DNA of 64,000 nucleotides from Pseudomonas sp. TMP9 (GTDB taxonomy: Bacteria > Pseudomonadota > Gammaproteobacteria > Pseudomonadales > Pseudomonadaceae): assembly GCF_037943105.1 (NCBI RefSeq), contig NZ_CP149803.1, forward strand, positions 1,860,001-1,924,000. The letters run 5' to 3'. The position numbers and the translations under genes were made by a program. Under the pieces are notes generated by a model. The model was not told where the DNA came from, searched no databases, and was given only the letters and a program-made list of their open reading frames with translations. Shown piece by piece: positions 1-11,990 of this stretch (its first letter is position 1; every line of letters starts with the position of its first letter).

Positions 1-15
1 CAGAGGGATATCAGC

Positions 16-279
16 ATGGTTAGCGGTAAGGTCAAGTGGTTCAACAACGCTAAAGGCTACGGATTCATCCTCGCTGATGGTCAAGATGACGACCTGTTCG
101 CCCACTACTCGGCCATCCAAATGGACGGCTATAAAACGCTGAAGGCTGGCCAGCCGGTAAGCTTCGATATTATTCAAGGCCCCAAAGGGCTGCATGCGGT
201 TAACATCGGCGGGCCTAGCGTCACCACTGACGCCCCTTCCCCAGTCAAGCAAGCCCAAGGCTTAACTGCAGAAGCCTGA
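16..279 (+). CDS. cspD: Cold-shock-domain protein CspD
   Basis: An 87-residue protein made of one cold-shock domain (about residues 1-67) and a short polar tail. The RNP1-like KGYGFI and RNP2-like LFAHY segments that bind single-stranded nucleic acid are both visible. The start is set by a GAGGGAT Shine-Dalgarno-like element just upstream. The longer-than-CspA length and the position next to icd match CspD, the stationary-phase member that inhibits replication in E. coli; that role is family knowledge and not visible here. It converges with icd across a shared terminator. Confidence 0.9.
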   Translation: MVSGKVKWFNNAKGYGFILADGQDDDLFAHYSAIQMDGYKTLKAGQPVSFDIIQGPKGLHAVNIGGPSVTTDAPSPVKQAQGLTAEA

Positions 280-305
280 GTCGTCCTCGGCAGTTAGACA
301 GCCAC

Positions 306-340
306 AAAAAAGCCGGTCAGATGACCGGCCTTTTTATTTT
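306..340. terminator. Bidirectional terminator between cspD and icd
   Basis: An 8-bp perfect stem (GCCGGTCA / TGACCGGC, loop GA) is flanked by an A-run on the left and a T-run on the right, so it can serve both convergent genes. Confidence 0.85.
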
Positions 341-349
341 CTGATTTGC

Positions 350-1606
350 TTACATGTGCGAAATCATGGCGTCACCGAATGCCGAGCAAGACAGCAGCTT
401 GGCACCGTCCATCAGGCGCTCAAAGTCATAGGTCACAGTCTTGGCCGAGATAGCGCCATTGGTGCCCTTAATGATCAGATCAGCGGCTTCAGTCCAGCCC
501 ATATGGCGCAGCATCATTTCAGCGGAAAGGATCAGCGAACCTGGGTTCACTTGGTCCTTGCCGGCGTACTTCGGTGCAGTGCCGTGGGTGGCTTCGAACA
601 TCGCGATGGTGTCGGAGAGGTTGGCGCCAGGCGCAATACCAATACCGCCAACTTCAGCGGCCAACGCGTCAGACAGATAGTCGCCATTGAGATTCAGGGT
701 GGCGATTACGTCGTACTCAGCGGGACGCAGTAGAATCTGTTGCAGCATGGCGTCAGCGATAGCGTCTTTGACGATGACGTTTCTGCCACTTTTCGGATTC
801 TTGAACTGCATCCAAGGGCCACCGTCGAGCAAGGTGGCGCCGAACTCTTCAGCAGCAATTTCGTAGGCCCACTCTTTGAAGGCACCTTCGGTGAACTTCA
901 TGATATTGCCTTTATGCACGATGGTCAGCGATTCGCGATCATTATCAATCACGTACTGCAGTGCTTTGCGGGCAAGGCGCTTGGTGCCTTCTTTGGAAAC
1001 CGGCTTAACGCCGATACCGCAGTCTTGGTCAAAGCGGATCTTGGTAACACCCATTTCCTCTTTGAGGAATTTGATGACTTTGATCGCTTCCGGCGAGCCG
1101 GCCTTCCACTCGATGCCGGCATAGATGTCTTCCGAGTTCTCACGGAAGATGGTCATGTCGACGTCTTGCGGTTTTTTCACTGGGCTAGGCACGCCTTCGA
1201 ACCAACGTACTGGACGCAGGCAGACGTAGAGGTCCAACTGCTGACGCAGGGCCACGTTGAGTGAACGAATACCGCCGCCCACGGGCGTGGTCAACGGGCC
1301 TTTGATGGAAACGACGTAATCTTTGACCGCGTCCAGCGTTTCCTGGGGCAGCCAGGTGTCTTGGTCGTAAATCTGAGTGGCTTTTTCGCCGGCGTAGACT
1401 TCCATCCAGGAGATCTTGCGCTCGCCGCCGTAGGCTTTGTGCACGGCTGCATCAACGACTTTGATCATCACTGGACTGATATCAACACCTATGCCATCAC
1501 CCTCGATAAACGGGATGATTGGATTGTTCGGTACGTTCAGAGAGGTATCGGCATTAACGGTGATTTTGTCACCGATTGCTGGCACTTGGATCTTTTGGTA
1601 TCCCAT
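350..1606 (-). CDS. icd: NADP-dependent isocitrate dehydrogenase, homodimeric type
   Basis: A 418-residue, full-length E. coli-type isocitrate dehydrogenase that oxidises isocitrate to 2-oxoglutarate in the TCA cycle, cytosolic. The substrate-binding/regulatory loop [13 protein letters not shown] is intact. Its Ser115 is the residue phosphorylated by AceK in the E. coli family to divert carbon to the glyoxylate shunt. The C-terminal [15 protein letters not shown] metal/substrate region is also present. It is divergent from idh, the unrelated monomeric isozyme, and aceA lies about 11 kb away, so the whole isocitrate branch point is in one locus. Confidence 0.97.
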   Translation of the reverse strand: MGYQKIQVPAIGDKITVNADTSLNVPNNPIIPFIEGDGIGVDISPVMIKVVDAAVHKAYGGERKISWMEVYAGEKATQIYDQDTWLPQETLDAVKDYVVSIKGPLTTPVGGGIRSLNVALRQQLDLYVCLRPVRWFEGVPSPVKKPQDVDMTIFRENSEDIYAGIEWKAGSPEAIKVIKFLKEEMGVTKIRFDQDCGIGVKPVSKEGTKRLARKALQYVIDNDRESLTIVHKGNIMKFTEGAFKEWAYEIAAEEFGATLLDGGPWMQFKNPKSGRNVIVKDAIADAMLQQILLRPAEYDVIATLNLNGDYLSDALAAEVGGIGIAPGANLSDTIAMFEATHGTAPKYAGKDQVNPGSLILSAEMMLRHMGWTEAADLIIKGTNGAISAKTVTYDFERLMDGAKLLSCSAFGDAMISHM

Positions 1607-1966
1607 GCTGGACTCCGTCTTGTGGTTAAACAGTCAGATTACCCGAGAGTAACCTACTTGAATCAGGTGGAACTATATGTCCGTTGGTCTTATGCGCCAA
1701 GGCATTCTGCGGCGCATGGCCTCGGTGATACACTGCGGCCACGACTGATAGGTCATAAGGCACAGGCGTGAAAACTAACGCTTAGGTCTTGAAACCTTTG
1801 ATTGGCACATCGATTCAAAGGCTCGAACGCTCAACACTCTACTGGTGCATCCAACATCACAGCGCCTAGACCTCGATTTCAAGCCCGATTATTCCTTGGG
1901 CTCAAACGCTTATCAGCGCATGTCGAGTGCTTATGTACGCTCAGCAAAGAAGAGAGTTAACTCTAA
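1607..1966. promoter_or_regulatory. Divergent icd/idh intergenic region
   Basis: This 360-bp stretch has no convincing gene and must contain the promoters of icd (leftward) and idh (rightward). The only clear structure is the perfect 12-bp palindrome AGAGTTAACTCT at 1953-1964, two bases before the idh ATG and overlapping its ribosome-binding region. I could not assign -35/-10 elements with confidence. Confidence 0.5.
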
Positions 1967-4192
1967 ATGCCTACCCCTTCGAAGATCATTTATACCTTCA
2001 CTGACGAAGCCCCAGCCCTTGCGACCTATTCGCTCCTGCCTATTGTAGAAGCCTTCGCAGCCTCTGCTGGAATTGCCGTCGAAACACGCGACATCTCTCT
2101 TGCAGCGCGCATCCTCGCAAGTTTCGCTGACCAGCTAGGTGCCGATAAGCAGATCGACGATGATTTAGCCAAGCTGGCAGTTCTGGCAACCTCACCTGAA
2201 GCCAATATTATTAAATTGCCCAACATCAGTGCTTCAGTGCCACAGCTTAAAGATGCGATCACAGAGCTACAGGCTCAGGGCTATAGCATTCCGGACTTCC
2301 CCGAAGACCCGCAAACAGCAATTGAAAAAGAGGCCCATGCGCGTTATAGCAAAGTGCTCGGCAGCGCAGTCAATCCGGTGCTGCGTGAGGGTAATTCTGA
2401 CCGCCGCGCGCCCGCGGCAGTGAAGGCATTTGTGCGCAAGCACCCGCATTCGATGGGTAAGTGGAGCATGGCCTCACAGTCCCACGCTGATTACATGCGC
2501 GGCGGTGATTTCTTCTCCAGCGAGCAATCGATCACCATGGCCAAGGCTGGTGATGTGCGGATTGAGTTTGTTGGCGAGGACGGCTCTGTCGAGGTCAAAA
2601 AACAACTCACCCTGCAAGACGGTGAAGTCTTCGACAGCATGTACATGAGCTGCCGCAAGCTGCGTGAATTCTTTGAAAAAACCCTGCAAGACTGCAAAGA
2701 GACCGGCGTCATGTGGTCCCTGCACGTCAAAGCAACCATGATGAAAGTCTCACACCCAATCGTCTTCGGTCACGCAGTTAGCGTGTACTACAAGGGTGTG
2801 TTCGATAAGTACGGCAAGCTGTTTGAGGAGTTGGGCGTTAACCCCAATAACGGCATCAGCAGCGTCTACGACAAAATCAAATCCCTACCCGCATCGCAGC
2901 AAGAAGAAATTCTCGATGATATTCACGCCTGTTACAGCGATCGTCCAGAAATGGCCATGGTGGATACGGTCAAGGGCATCACCAACCTTCACATCCCCAG
3001 TGACGTGATTGTTGACGCCTCAATGCCAGCGATGATCCGCAGCTCCGGGCAGATGTGGGGTAAAGACGGCAAGCTCAAAGACACAAAAGCAGTGATGCCG
3101 GAAAGCACCTATGCCCGCATCTACCAGGAGATGATCAACTTCTGCAAAACCAATGGCGCATTCGACCCCACCACCATGGGCAGCGTACCAAACGTCGGGT
3201 TGATGGCGCAGAAGGCTGAGGAATACGGTTCCCACGATAAAACATTCGAAATGACCGCCAATGGCAGCATGCGCGTGGTATTGGCCGACGGCACCGTGTT
3301 GATGCAGCACGAAGTAGAAGCTGGTGATATTTGGCGCGCGTGTCAGACCAAAGATGCGCCGATCCGTGATTGGGTCAAGCTGGCCGTTACCCGCGCCCGC
3401 CAGTCCGCTACCCCGGCGATTTTCTGGCTCGATCCTGAGCGTGCCCACGACCGCGAGTTGCAAAAGAAAGTTGAAACCTACCTGCAGGACCATGACTTAA
3501 CCGGTTTGGACATCCGCATGATGGATTACAACCAAGCCATCCGTCTGAGCATGGAACGGCTGATTCGCGGTCTGGACACCATCTCGGTTACCGGCAACGT
3601 GCTGCGCGACTACCTCACCGACCTGTTCCCAATTATGGAGCTGGGCACCTCGGCAAAAATGCTCTCTATCGTGCCGCTAATGGCCGGCGGTGGCATGTAT
3701 GAAACCGGCGCTGGCGGCTCGGCGCCCAAGCATGTGCAGCAATTGATCGAAGAAAATCACCTGCGCTGGGACTCTCTCGGTGAGTTCTTGGCCATCGCCG
3801 TTTCGCTGGAAGAAACGGGTATCAAGACCCACAACCCTAAAGCCAAGCTGCTGGGTACAACCCTTGACGCCGCCACTGGCACGTTGCTTGACAGCAACAA
3901 ATCGCCATCGCGCAAAACCGGCGAACTGGACAATCGCGGCAGCCATTTTTACCTAGCCCTGTATTGGGCGCAGGAGCTGGCGGCGCAGCGTGAAGATTTA
4001 GAGTTGCAGGCGCAGTTCGCCCCTCTGGCCAAAGCCTTGAGTGACGGTGAAGCAAGCATTCTTGCGGAACTCGCGGCTGTGCAGGGAAAGCCTGTTGATA
4101 TTGGCGGCTACTACCGTTCTAACCCGCAACTGACTAGTCAAGTGATGCGCCCGAGTGCGACGTTTAATGCAGCTTTAGCTACCCTGAATTAA
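1967..4192 (+). CDS. idh: Monomeric NADP-dependent isocitrate dehydrogenase (IDH-II)
   Basis: A 741-residue protein, the usual size for the monomeric IDH family (about 740), which is unrelated in sequence to homodimeric Icd but catalyses the same reaction. Recognisable family segments include the N-terminal start [20 protein letters not shown], the core [12 protein letters not shown], and [20 protein letters not shown]. Many pseudomonads keep both isozymes side by side; the monomer is not an AceK target. The purine-rich GAAGAGAG before the ATG serves as ribosome-binding site and lies partly inside a 12-bp palindrome. A strong terminator follows. Confidence 0.96.
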   Translation: MPTPSKIIYTFTDEAPALATYSLLPIVEAFAASAGIAVETRDISLAARILASFADQLGADKQIDDDLAKLAVLATSPEANIIKLPNISASVPQLKDAITELQAQGYSIPDFPEDPQTAIEKEAHARYSKVLGSAVNPVLREGNSDRRAPAAVKAFVRKHPHSMGKWSMASQSHADYMRGGDFFSSEQSITMAKAGDVRIEFVGEDGSVEVKKQLTLQDGEVFDSMYMSCRKLREFFEKTLQDCKETGVMWSLHVKATMMKVSHPIVFGHAVSVYYKGVFDKYGKLFEELGVNPNNGISSVYDKIKSLPASQQEEILDDIHACYSDRPEMAMVDTVKGITNLHIPSDVIVDASMPAMIRSSGQMWGKDGKLKDTKAVMPESTYARIYQEMINFCKTNGAFDPTTMGSVPNVGLMAQKAEEYGSHDKTFEMTANGSMRVVLADGTVLMQHEVEAGDIWRACQTKDAPIRDWVKLAVTRARQSATPAIFWLDPERAHDRELQKKVETYLQDHDLTGLDIRMMDYNQAIRLSMERLIRGLDTISVTGNVLRDYLTDLFPIMELGTSAKMLSIVPLMAGGGMYETGAGGSAPKHVQQLIEENHLRWDSLGEFLAIAVSLEETGIKTHNPKAKLLGTTLDAATGTLLDSNKSPSRKTGELDNRGSHFYLALYWAQELAAQREDLELQAQFAPLAKALSDGEASILAELAAVQGKPVDIGGYYRSNPQLTSQVMRPSATFNAALATLN

Positions 4193-4223
4193 AACCACAC
4201 CGACGCTGAATACCCTGTAACAC

Positions 4224-4260
4224 CCCAAACCCCAGCCTTGCGCTGGGGTTTGGGCGTTTT
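4224..4260 (+). terminator. idh terminator
   Basis: A perfect 13-bp stem (CCCAAACCCCAGC / GCTGGGGTTTGGG) is followed by CGTTTT. Confidence 0.85.
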
Positions 4261-4313
4261 GGCAGCGGTATGTTCACGTTATGATCAATTTTTTCTTAAC
4301 AGGTCAGATTTCA

Positions 4314-4754
4314 ATGGATTGGCAACCCCACATCACCGTCGCCACCGTCATCGAGGACCAAGGTCGCTTCCTCTTAGTCGAGGAAATGGCCGAAGGGCGC
4401 GCTGTCTTTAACCAGCCCGCCGGGCATCTGGACCCCAATGAAAGCCTGTCGCAGGCAGCTATTCGTGAAACCCTCGAAGAAACGGGCTGGGATGTCGAAC
4501 TAACCGGCGTGACCGGCATTTATCTGTACACAGCACCCAGCAACGGCGTGACGTACCAGCGCGTCTGCTTTGCCGCCAAGGCGCTGCGTCATCGCCCCGA
4601 GTACGTACTGGATGATGGCATTATTGGCCCACACTGGTTAACCCGCGACGAGCTAGTTGCGCAACCTGAGCGCTGGCGCAGCGAGTTAGTGCTGCGCTGC
4701 ATTGATGACTACCTCAGTGGGCTGTGTTTTCCATTGTCACTGATCCGCGATTAA
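4314..4754 (+). CDS. nudJ: Nudix hydrolase, NudJ-like
   Basis: A 146-residue Nudix protein. The Nudix box G(5x)E(7x)REx2EExGW reads through [20 protein letters not shown], with all metal-binding glutamates present. NudJ members hydrolyse thiamine or nucleoside di/triphosphates. I prefer the ATG at 4314 ([10 protein letters not shown]), which matches family N-termini; an in-frame ATG at 4281 would add 11 residues. It sits directly upstream of mnmA, hflD and purB, as in E. coli, supporting the NudJ assignment. Confidence 0.85.
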   Translation: MDWQPHITVATVIEDQGRFLLVEEMAEGRAVFNQPAGHLDPNESLSQAAIRETLEETGWDVELTGVTGIYLYTAPSNGVTYQRVCFAAKALRHRPEYVLDDGIIGPHWLTRDELVAQPERWRSELVLRCIDDYLSGLCFPLSLIRD

Positions 4755-4800
4755 CGGCCGAGCGCTGCAGCCTGCTAGAATCGCGCTCTTTTTCTCAGCC

Positions 4801-5934
4801 GTGTCGCGTATTCCCATGCCAGATCCTACTACCCAGCGCGTCATCGTCGGCATGTCCGGCGGCGTCGACTCTTCCGTCTCTGCTCTCCTGCTGCTAGAAC
4901 AGGGCTATCGGGTCGAAGGCCTGTTTATGAAGAACTGGGACGAGGACGATGGCACTGACTACTGCACGGCCATGGACGATCTGGCCGATGCGCAGGCTGT
5001 GTGTGACAAAATTGGTATCAAACTGCACACCGCCAACTTTGCCGCCGAATACTGGGACAACGTATTCGAGCACTTCCTGGCCGAATACAAAGCCGGGCGC
5101 ACACCCAACCCGGACATCCTGTGTAACCGCGAAATCAAGTTCAAAGCCTTCCTCGACTATGCCCTGATGCTCGGCGCCGACCTCATCGCCACCGGCCATT
5201 ATGTGCGCCGCCGTGACGTTGATGAGCGCACCGAGCTGCTCAAAGGGCTAGACCCGAACAAAGACCAAAGCTACTTCCTTCATGCAGTGGGCGGCGAACA
5301 GATTGCTAAAACCCTGTTCCCAGTCGGTGAGTTAGAAAAGCCTGCGGTGCGCGCTATTGCCGAGAAATACCAACTGGCCACGGCGAAAAAGAAAGACTCC
5401 ACCGGCATTTGCTTTATTGGTGAGCGGCGCTTCAGTGACTTTCTCAAGCAGTATCTGCCTGCTCAGCCCGGCGCCATCGAAACCACAGACGGTACAGTGA
5501 TCGGTACTCACCATGGGCTGATGTATCACACCATGGGGCAGCGACAGGGCTTGGGTATTGGCGGCCTCAAAGACGCCGGTGACGAGCCTTGGTACGTCTT
5601 GCACAAGGATCTGACACGCAATGTACTGGTGGTTGGCCAAGGCAATGATCATCCATGGCTGTTTAGCCGTGCACTGCGGGTGTCGGATATTTACTGGGTT
5701 AACCCGGTTGATCTCAGCGCACCGCGAGTGCTCACGGCCAAAGTACGTTATCGCCAAAGTGATCAGGCCTGCACCTTGGAGCGCACCGCCACCGGCTATT
5801 GTGTAACCTTCGCTGAACCGCAACGCGCCGTGACGCCAGGGCAATCCGTGGTCTTTTACGACGGTGAAATCTGCCTAGGCGGCGGTGTAATCGAAACAGC
5901 CGAACCCTGGACCCGCCGAGAGCAACGCCCATGA
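4801..5934 (+). CDS. mnmA: tRNA-specific 2-thiouridylase MnmA
   Basis: A 377-residue enzyme that installs the 2-thio group on U34 of Lys, Glu and Gln tRNAs. The PP-loop SGGVDSS (residues 19-25) binds ATP. The two catalytic cysteines are at 108 ([12 protein letters not shown]) and 204 ([12 protein letters not shown]). The called start is GTG; an ATG five codons on (4816) is an alternative. It overlaps hflD by ATGA, implying translational coupling. Confidence 0.96.
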   Translation: MSRIPMPDPTTQRVIVGMSGGVDSSVSALLLLEQGYRVEGLFMKNWDEDDGTDYCTAMDDLADAQAVCDKIGIKLHTANFAAEYWDNVFEHFLAEYKAGRTPNPDILCNREIKFKAFLDYALMLGADLIATGHYVRRRDVDERTELLKGLDPNKDQSYFLHAVGGEQIAKTLFPVGELEKPAVRAIAEKYQLATAKKKDSTGICFIGERRFSDFLKQYLPAQPGAIETTDGTVIGTHHGLMYHTMGQRQGLGIGGLKDAGDEPWYVLHKDLTRNVLVVGQGNDHPWLFSRALRVSDIYWVNPVDLSAPRVLTAKVRYRQSDQACTLERTATGYCVTFAEPQRAVTPGQSVVFYDGEICLGGGVIETAEPWTRREQRP

Positions 5935-6551
5935 ATCCGATACAAGAACAGCTGGTCGCCCTCGGCGCGGTATTTGAATCTGCGGTTCTGGTCGATAAGC
6001 TGGCCCGCACCGGCCAAATCGGCGAACCCGCCGTAGCTTGCATGATCAACAGCCTGCTGGTGCGCGACCCAAAGCAGACGCTGGATGTTTATGGCGGTGA
6101 TGACCTTAATTTGCAAGACGGTTACCGCGCGCTGATCAGCGCCCTTGAACGCGACCCAGCCAGTTTGCAGCGTGATCCACTGCGCTATGCGCTGGCCTTG
6201 ATCTCACTGGAACGTCAGCTGAATAAGCGCGGTGATATGTTGCAAGTGATGGGCAGCCGTCTCGATCAGGTGCAGCAGCAGGTTGAGCACTTCGGTCCGA
6301 CCCATGAAAATGTCATCGCCAACTGCGGCAGCCTTTATCAAGACACCATCAGCACTTTTCGCCAGCGTATTCAGGTACAAGGCGACATGCAGCACCTGCA
6401 GCAGGCCAACAATGCCGCAAAAATTCGCGCATTGCTCCTCGCCGGTATTCGCTCTGCACGGCTATGGCGGCAATTGGGCGGTCACCGCTGGCAGATGGTG
6501 TTTAGCCGCAGCAAATTGCTCAAGGAACTCCACCCGCTGCGGCGAACGTGA
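5931..6551 (+). CDS. hflD: HflD-like high-frequency-lysogenisation protein
   Basis: A 206-residue, largely helical protein of the HflD family, identified by its position between mnmA and purB and by segments such as [18 protein letters not shown]. In E. coli, HflD is membrane-associated and sequesters lambda CII, affecting lysogeny; that activity is family knowledge. It overlaps mnmA by 4 bp and ends inside the GTG start of the next gene. Confidence 0.85.
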   Translation: MNPIQEQLVALGAVFESAVLVDKLARTGQIGEPAVACMINSLLVRDPKQTLDVYGGDDLNLQDGYRALISALERDPASLQRDPLRYALALISLERQLNKRGDMLQVMGSRLDQVQQQVEHFGPTHENVIANCGSLYQDTISTFRQRIQVQGDMQHLQQANNAAKIRALLLAGIRSARLWRQLGGHRWQMVFSRSKLLKELHPLRRT

Positions 6552-7414
6552 GCATGGGTATGCGCGCCGACAAAACGCTGCAGGGCGCCGCACTGCTGAC
6601 GGTATCTGCCCTGCTGTTTAGCCTGATGGGTGTCGGTATTCGTGAGGTATCTGTCAGCGTCAACAACGAATCGGTGGTGTTTTTTCGCAACCTGGTTGGG
6701 GTGCTGTTCTTTCTGCCGTTGATTGTGTTTAAAGGCTTTCGCCCACTCAAAACCACGCGACTTAAATCCCACCTGTGGCGCACCACTTTTGGCCTGGCGG
6801 CGATGTATTGTTTTTTCTACGCCATTGCCCAACTGCCCCTGGCTGACGCCATGCTGTTTACCTACTCAGCGCCGCTGTTTACCCCACTGATTGCGTGGTG
6901 GTGGCTTAAAGAGCCGTTGACTAAGCGCATGTTGCTGACCACAGGCATTGGCCTGGTTGGAGTGCTTCTGGTGGCCAAGCCATCGGCTGCACTGCTGGAC
7001 AGTCAAGCCTTGGTTGGTCTGGCTGCCAGCGTTCTTGCGGCGTTTGCGTTTGTCTCCATTCGCGAGATGAGCGACAGCGAACCGGCTTTTCGCATCGTCT
7101 TCTACTTCTCCTTGTTCAGTGCTTTGCTCTCGGCAGTTCCCTTGACCTGGGCTTGGCAGCCCATGAACCAACATGAATTGGGCTTGCTGCTGGTGATCGG
7201 GCTGCTGGCCACGGCCAGCCAGATCATTATGTCCAAAGCTTACGGCCTGGCATCCCCCGGCCTGATCGGCCCCTTTGCCTACTTGGCTATTGTGTTTGCT
7301 GGGCTGATCGCCTGGCTGCGTTGGGGTGAAACACCAGACGCAACCTCGCTGATCGGTGCTGCACTGATTTTCAGCGCCAGCTTGCTGTCGATAGCGCGCA
7401 GTGCGCGCCGCTGA
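6548..7414 (+). CDS. EamA/DMT-family inner-membrane transporter
   Basis: A 288-residue protein with about ten hydrophobic segments arranged as two EamA repeats, typical of drug/metabolite exporters. The first repeat ends near a conserved WWWLKEPLT motif. The GTG start overlaps the hflD stop; an ATG three codons later is possible. It is inserted between hflD and purB, unlike in E. coli, and its substrate cannot be deduced. Confidence 0.85.
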   Translation: MSMGMRADKTLQGAALLTVSALLFSLMGVGIREVSVSVNNESVVFFRNLVGVLFFLPLIVFKGFRPLKTTRLKSHLWRTTFGLAAMYCFFYAIAQLPLADAMLFTYSAPLFTPLIAWWWLKEPLTKRMLLTTGIGLVGVLLVAKPSAALLDSQALVGLAASVLAAFAFVSIREMSDSEPAFRIVFYFSLFSALLSAVPLTWAWQPMNQHELGLLLVIGLLATASQIIMSKAYGLASPGLIGPFAYLAIVFAGLIAWLRWGETPDATSLIGAALIFSASLLSIARSARR

Positions 7415-8872
<1,458 letters not shown>

Positions 8873-8890
8873 ACAACACCTGCACCCAGA

Positions 8891-8918
8891 CGCCCGGCTG
8901 CGCCGGGCGTTTTTATTT
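8891..8918 (+). terminator. purB terminator
   Basis: A GC-rich stem (CGCCCGGC / GCCGGGCG) is followed by TTTTTATTTAT. Confidence 0.85.
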
Positions 8919-8949
8919 ATGGGTATTCACTTACTTCAAAGGCTTAGCG

Positions 8950-10116
8950 ATGAATGCTGATACTCCGCTACAACTGCTGGGTGGACTGACCGCACGCGAG
9001 TTCATGCGTGACTACTGGCAGAAAAAACCCTTGCTGGTGCGCCAAGCCATCCCCGGATTCGAGAGCCCTATTTCGCCAGACGAACTGGCTGGCCTAGCAC
9101 TGGAAGAAGAAGTCGAATCACGCTTGGTCATCGAACACGGCGAGCGACCGTGGGAGCTGCGTCGCGGCCCCTTCGCTGAAGACGCGTTCGCCGAACTGCC
9201 GGAACGCGACTGGACGCTGCTGGTTCAAGCCGTCGATCAATTTGTCCCGGAAGTGGCCGAGTTGCTTGAAGAATTCAAATTTCTGCCCAAGTGGCGCATT
9301 GATGATGTGATGGTCAGCTTCGCCGTAGCCGGCGGTGGCGTAGGCCCGCATTTCGATAATTACGATGTGTTCCTGCTGCAGGGCTTAGGTCAGCGCCGCT
9401 GGCAAATTGGCCAAGTCTGTAACTCCGACAGCCCGATGCTGCCGCACGCGGATCTGAAGATCCTTGCTCAATTCGCTAAAACTGAAGAATGGGTTCTGGA
9501 GCCCGGCGACATGCTCTATCTGCCGCCGCTTCTGGCCCACTGTGGTACCGCTGAGGATGACTGTATGACGTATTCCGTAGGCTTCCGTGCGCCCAGCGCC
9601 GCTGAAGTGCTGACCCATTTCACTGATTTTCTCGGCCAGTTTCTGCCTGATGAAGAACGCTACAGCGACGCCGACGCGATGCCTACCAGCGACCCGACGC
9701 AGATTCAACGTGACGCCCTAGACCGGCTCAAAGCCCTGCTCACCGAACACATGAGTGATGAGCGCTTGCTGATGACTTGGTTCGGCCAATTTATGACCGA
9801 GCCCAAGTATCCGGAGCTGATTACTGGCATCGAGATTGACGAAGACGCCTTCCTGGCAAGCCTCGAAGACGGCGCGGTGATGATCCGCAACCCCAGCGCC
9901 CGCATGGCCTGGTCAGAAGTCGGCGACGACTTGGTGCTTTTCGCCAGCGGCAACAGCCGCCTGTTTTCAGCAGGCCTGCGCGAGTTACTGAAATTGGTGT
10001 GCGCAGCCGATGCGTTGCACATCGACAACCTCGGGCCGTGGCTCACCCATGACGAAGGGCGTAATCTGCTGGTTGAGTTGGTCAAGCAAGGCAGTTTGGA
10101 GTTTGCTGATGAGTGA
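8950..10116 (+). CDS. roxA: Cupin-fold ribosomal protein uL16 arginine hydroxylase, RoxA/YcfD-like
   Basis: A 388-residue Fe(II)/2-oxoglutarate oxygenase with a JmjC-like cupin domain. The iron ligands are visible as H134-x-D136 (PHFDNYD) and H197 (LAHCGTAED). In the E. coli homologue the substrate is an arginine of ribosomal protein uL16. The C-terminal winged-helix portion is of normal length. It overlaps the next gene by 8 bp. Confidence 0.9.
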   Translation: MNADTPLQLLGGLTAREFMRDYWQKKPLLVRQAIPGFESPISPDELAGLALEEEVESRLVIEHGERPWELRRGPFAEDAFAELPERDWTLLVQAVDQFVPEVAELLEEFKFLPKWRIDDVMVSFAVAGGGVGPHFDNYDVFLLQGLGQRRWQIGQVCNSDSPMLPHADLKILAQFAKTEEWVLEPGDMLYLPPLLAHCGTAEDDCMTYSVGFRAPSAAEVLTHFTDFLGQFLPDEERYSDADAMPTSDPTQIQRDALDRLKALLTEHMSDERLLMTWFGQFMTEPKYPELITGIEIDEDAFLASLEDGAVMIRNPSARMAWSEVGDDLVLFASGNSRLFSAGLRELLKLVCAADALHIDNLGPWLTHDEGRNLLVELVKQGSLEFADE

Positions 10117-10534
10117 GATACACGTTCGACTGGCCGACTGGCAGAAGGACAACGCTGATTTGCGGCGCATTCGCGAAACCGTATTTATCGCGGAACAAGC
10201 CGTGCCACCAGAGCTCGAATGGGATGCTGAAGATGCCGATGCTGTGCATTTTCTTGCCCTTGAAGGCGAATACCCAATCGGCACCGCACGCTTACTGGCC
10301 GACGGCCATATCGGCCGGGTGTCGGTGCTCAAGGACTGGCGCGGCTTGAATGTGGGCGTGGCGCTGATCAACGCGGTGATCGCGGAGGCGGAAAAACGTA
10401 ACCTGACCGAGCAGATGCTCAGCGCCCAGGTGCAGGCCACCGCCTTCTATGAAAAGCTTGGGTTTGCCATCGTCAGTGGAGAGTATCTGGACGCCGGCAT
10501 CCCCCATGTGGACATGGTGCGCAGCAGCACCTAG
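10109..10534 (+). CDS. GNAT-family N-acetyltransferase
   Basis: A 141-residue acetyltransferase of the ElaA/YjgM-like type. It has the early motif RRIRETVFIAEQAVPPELEWD, the acetyl-CoA binding strand/loop around GHIGRVSVLKDWRGLNVG, and the C-terminal YEKLGF element. The start at 10109 overlaps roxA and gives MSEIHVRLADWQ. Its substrate is unknown. Confidence 0.88.
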   Translation: MSEIHVRLADWQKDNADLRRIRETVFIAEQAVPPELEWDAEDADAVHFLALEGEYPIGTARLLADGHIGRVSVLKDWRGLNVGVALINAVIAEAEKRNLTEQMLSAQVQATAFYEKLGFAIVSGEYLDAGIPHVDMVRSST

Positions 10535-10542
10535 AGGCTGAG

Positions 10543-11184
10543 ATGAACGACGAAAACGCCCCGAGTGAACCAACCGAATGCCGCGAGCCCACAGAGCTTC
10601 CTGCCATCGAGTTCCAGTCACCGGGGCGTTTTACTGTGCACAACCCCAGCAGCTCTTGCCCAGACAACCCACGCGCCGAGCCGGCACCTTTCACGCTTGG
10701 CGTACACACCACGTTGGAACGCTTCAGCCAGCCCGAACAAGCCCGCGCCCACGCCTTGGCGCTGCTGCAACAGGCGCAGCGTAGTCTGTGTATTTACAGC
10801 CACGATCTGGAGCCTTGGCTCTACCACCACAGCAGCGTGCAAGCTGCCTGTAGCCGCTTTCTTCTGGCCAGCCCGCGCAACCAACTGCGTATTCTGCTGC
10901 GCGATCCAGGCCGCGCCGTCAAAGAAGGTCACCGCTTGCTAAGCCTTTCGCGTCGGTTGTCGAGCAACCTGCAGATCCGCAAACTACACCCCGATTACCC
11001 TAATGAAAGTCTCGCGTTTCTGCTGGCCGATGACCGTGGCTTGCTGTTGTTGCCCGAAGTGGGCCAAGCCAGCGGTTACGCTCTGTACCAAGACCCGGGC
11101 CGCAATCGCCAGCGCCGCGCACAGTTTGATCAAGCCTGGGACACCAGCATTACCGACGCTGATTTACGGAGTTTTCTGCTATGA
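10543..11184 (+). CDS. Conserved protein of DUF7931/PLD-like type
   Basis: A 213-residue soluble protein. The first 50 residues are polar and probably disordered. The remaining domain begins with FTLGVHTTLERFSQPEQ and has alternating strands and helices (LCIYSHDLEPWLY, LRILLRDPGRAV) reminiscent of a phospholipase-D-like fold, but I see no HKD motif, so catalysis is unproven. It overlaps the following exported protein gene by 4 bp, suggesting co-expression. Confidence 0.6.
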   Translation: MNDENAPSEPTECREPTELPAIEFQSPGRFTVHNPSSSCPDNPRAEPAPFTLGVHTTLERFSQPEQARAHALALLQQAQRSLCIYSHDLEPWLYHHSSVQAACSRFLLASPRNQLRILLRDPGRAVKEGHRLLSLSRRLSSNLQIRKLHPDYPNESLAFLLADDRGLLLLPEVGQASGYALYQDPGRNRQRRAQFDQAWDTSITDADLRSFLL

Positions 11185-11990
11185 AAGTTCGTGCCTTGCT
11201 TATTACCGCCCTGCTCTTTTGTAGTCTGCTTGCTGGCGCCGCTACCGAGGTGATCCCGCTCAATTTCCGCACCGCTGATGAAGTACTCAGCGTGGTGCAA
11301 TCAGTGCTTGGCCATGAAGGCAAAGTTAACGCCTATGGCAATCAGCTAATCGTCAATGCTGCGCCTGAGAAAATTGCTGAAATACGCACCCTGCTGCTGC
11401 AACTTGACACCGAACCCCGTCGTTTACTGATTAGCGTTGACAGCAATGAATCAGGTTTTCAGTCAGACCGTGGTTACCGCGCAGACGGCAGCATCAGTGC
11501 GGGTAATGCTGACATTCAAATTGGTCAGGGCGAAATTAATGGCCGCGACCAAGTGCGCATCATTCGCCGCAGCACCGACAGCCGCAGCGGTGGCACTCAG
11601 CAAGTCCAAGCGACTGAAGGCTATCCGGCGCTGATTCAAGTCGGTCAGAGCGTGCCGCTGACTACCCGAGGCCGTGATGCGTATGGCCAGCCCTACAGCA
11701 ACACCCAATATCGCACTTTCACCCGCGGTTTCTACGTGACCGTCAGCCTCAGCGGCGAGCGCGTGCACATCGCTATTAGCAGCAACCGTGATCGCCTTAG
11801 CCAGTCGCAACCTGGCGTTATCGATGTGCAAAGCACCGACACGCGAGTGAGTGGGCGGTTGGGCGAATGGATTAGCATTGGCGGCGTCAGCGAGCAACGT
11901 CAGGGTGAGAAAAGTGACGTTCTGCAGCAGCGTGCAACCCAAGGCCGTGAAGACATGAGCCTGCGCGTCAAGGTCGACGTAGTGAACTAA
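11181..11990 (+). CDS. Exported secretin-N-like protein
   Basis: A 269-residue protein with a signal peptide (residues 1-21, cleavage after GAA) and an N-terminal secretin-type N domain: IPLNFRTADEVLSVVQSVLG is followed by the typical AEIRTLLLQLD helix. It lacks the long C-terminal beta-barrel of a true secretin, so it is not an outer-membrane channel on its own. Such stand-alone proteins are common beside aceA in Pseudomonas; their function is unknown. Confidence 0.75.
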   Translation: MKVRALLITALLFCSLLAGAATEVIPLNFRTADEVLSVVQSVLGHEGKVNAYGNQLIVNAAPEKIAEIRTLLLQLDTEPRRLLISVDSNESGFQSDRGYRADGSISAGNADIQIGQGEINGRDQVRIIRRSTDSRSGGTQQVQATEGYPALIQVGQSVPLTTRGRDAYGQPYSNTQYRTFTRGFYVTVSLSGERVHIAISSNRDRLSQSQPGVIDVQSTDTRVSGRLGEWISIGGVSEQRQGEKSDVLQQRATQGREDMSLRVKVDVVN

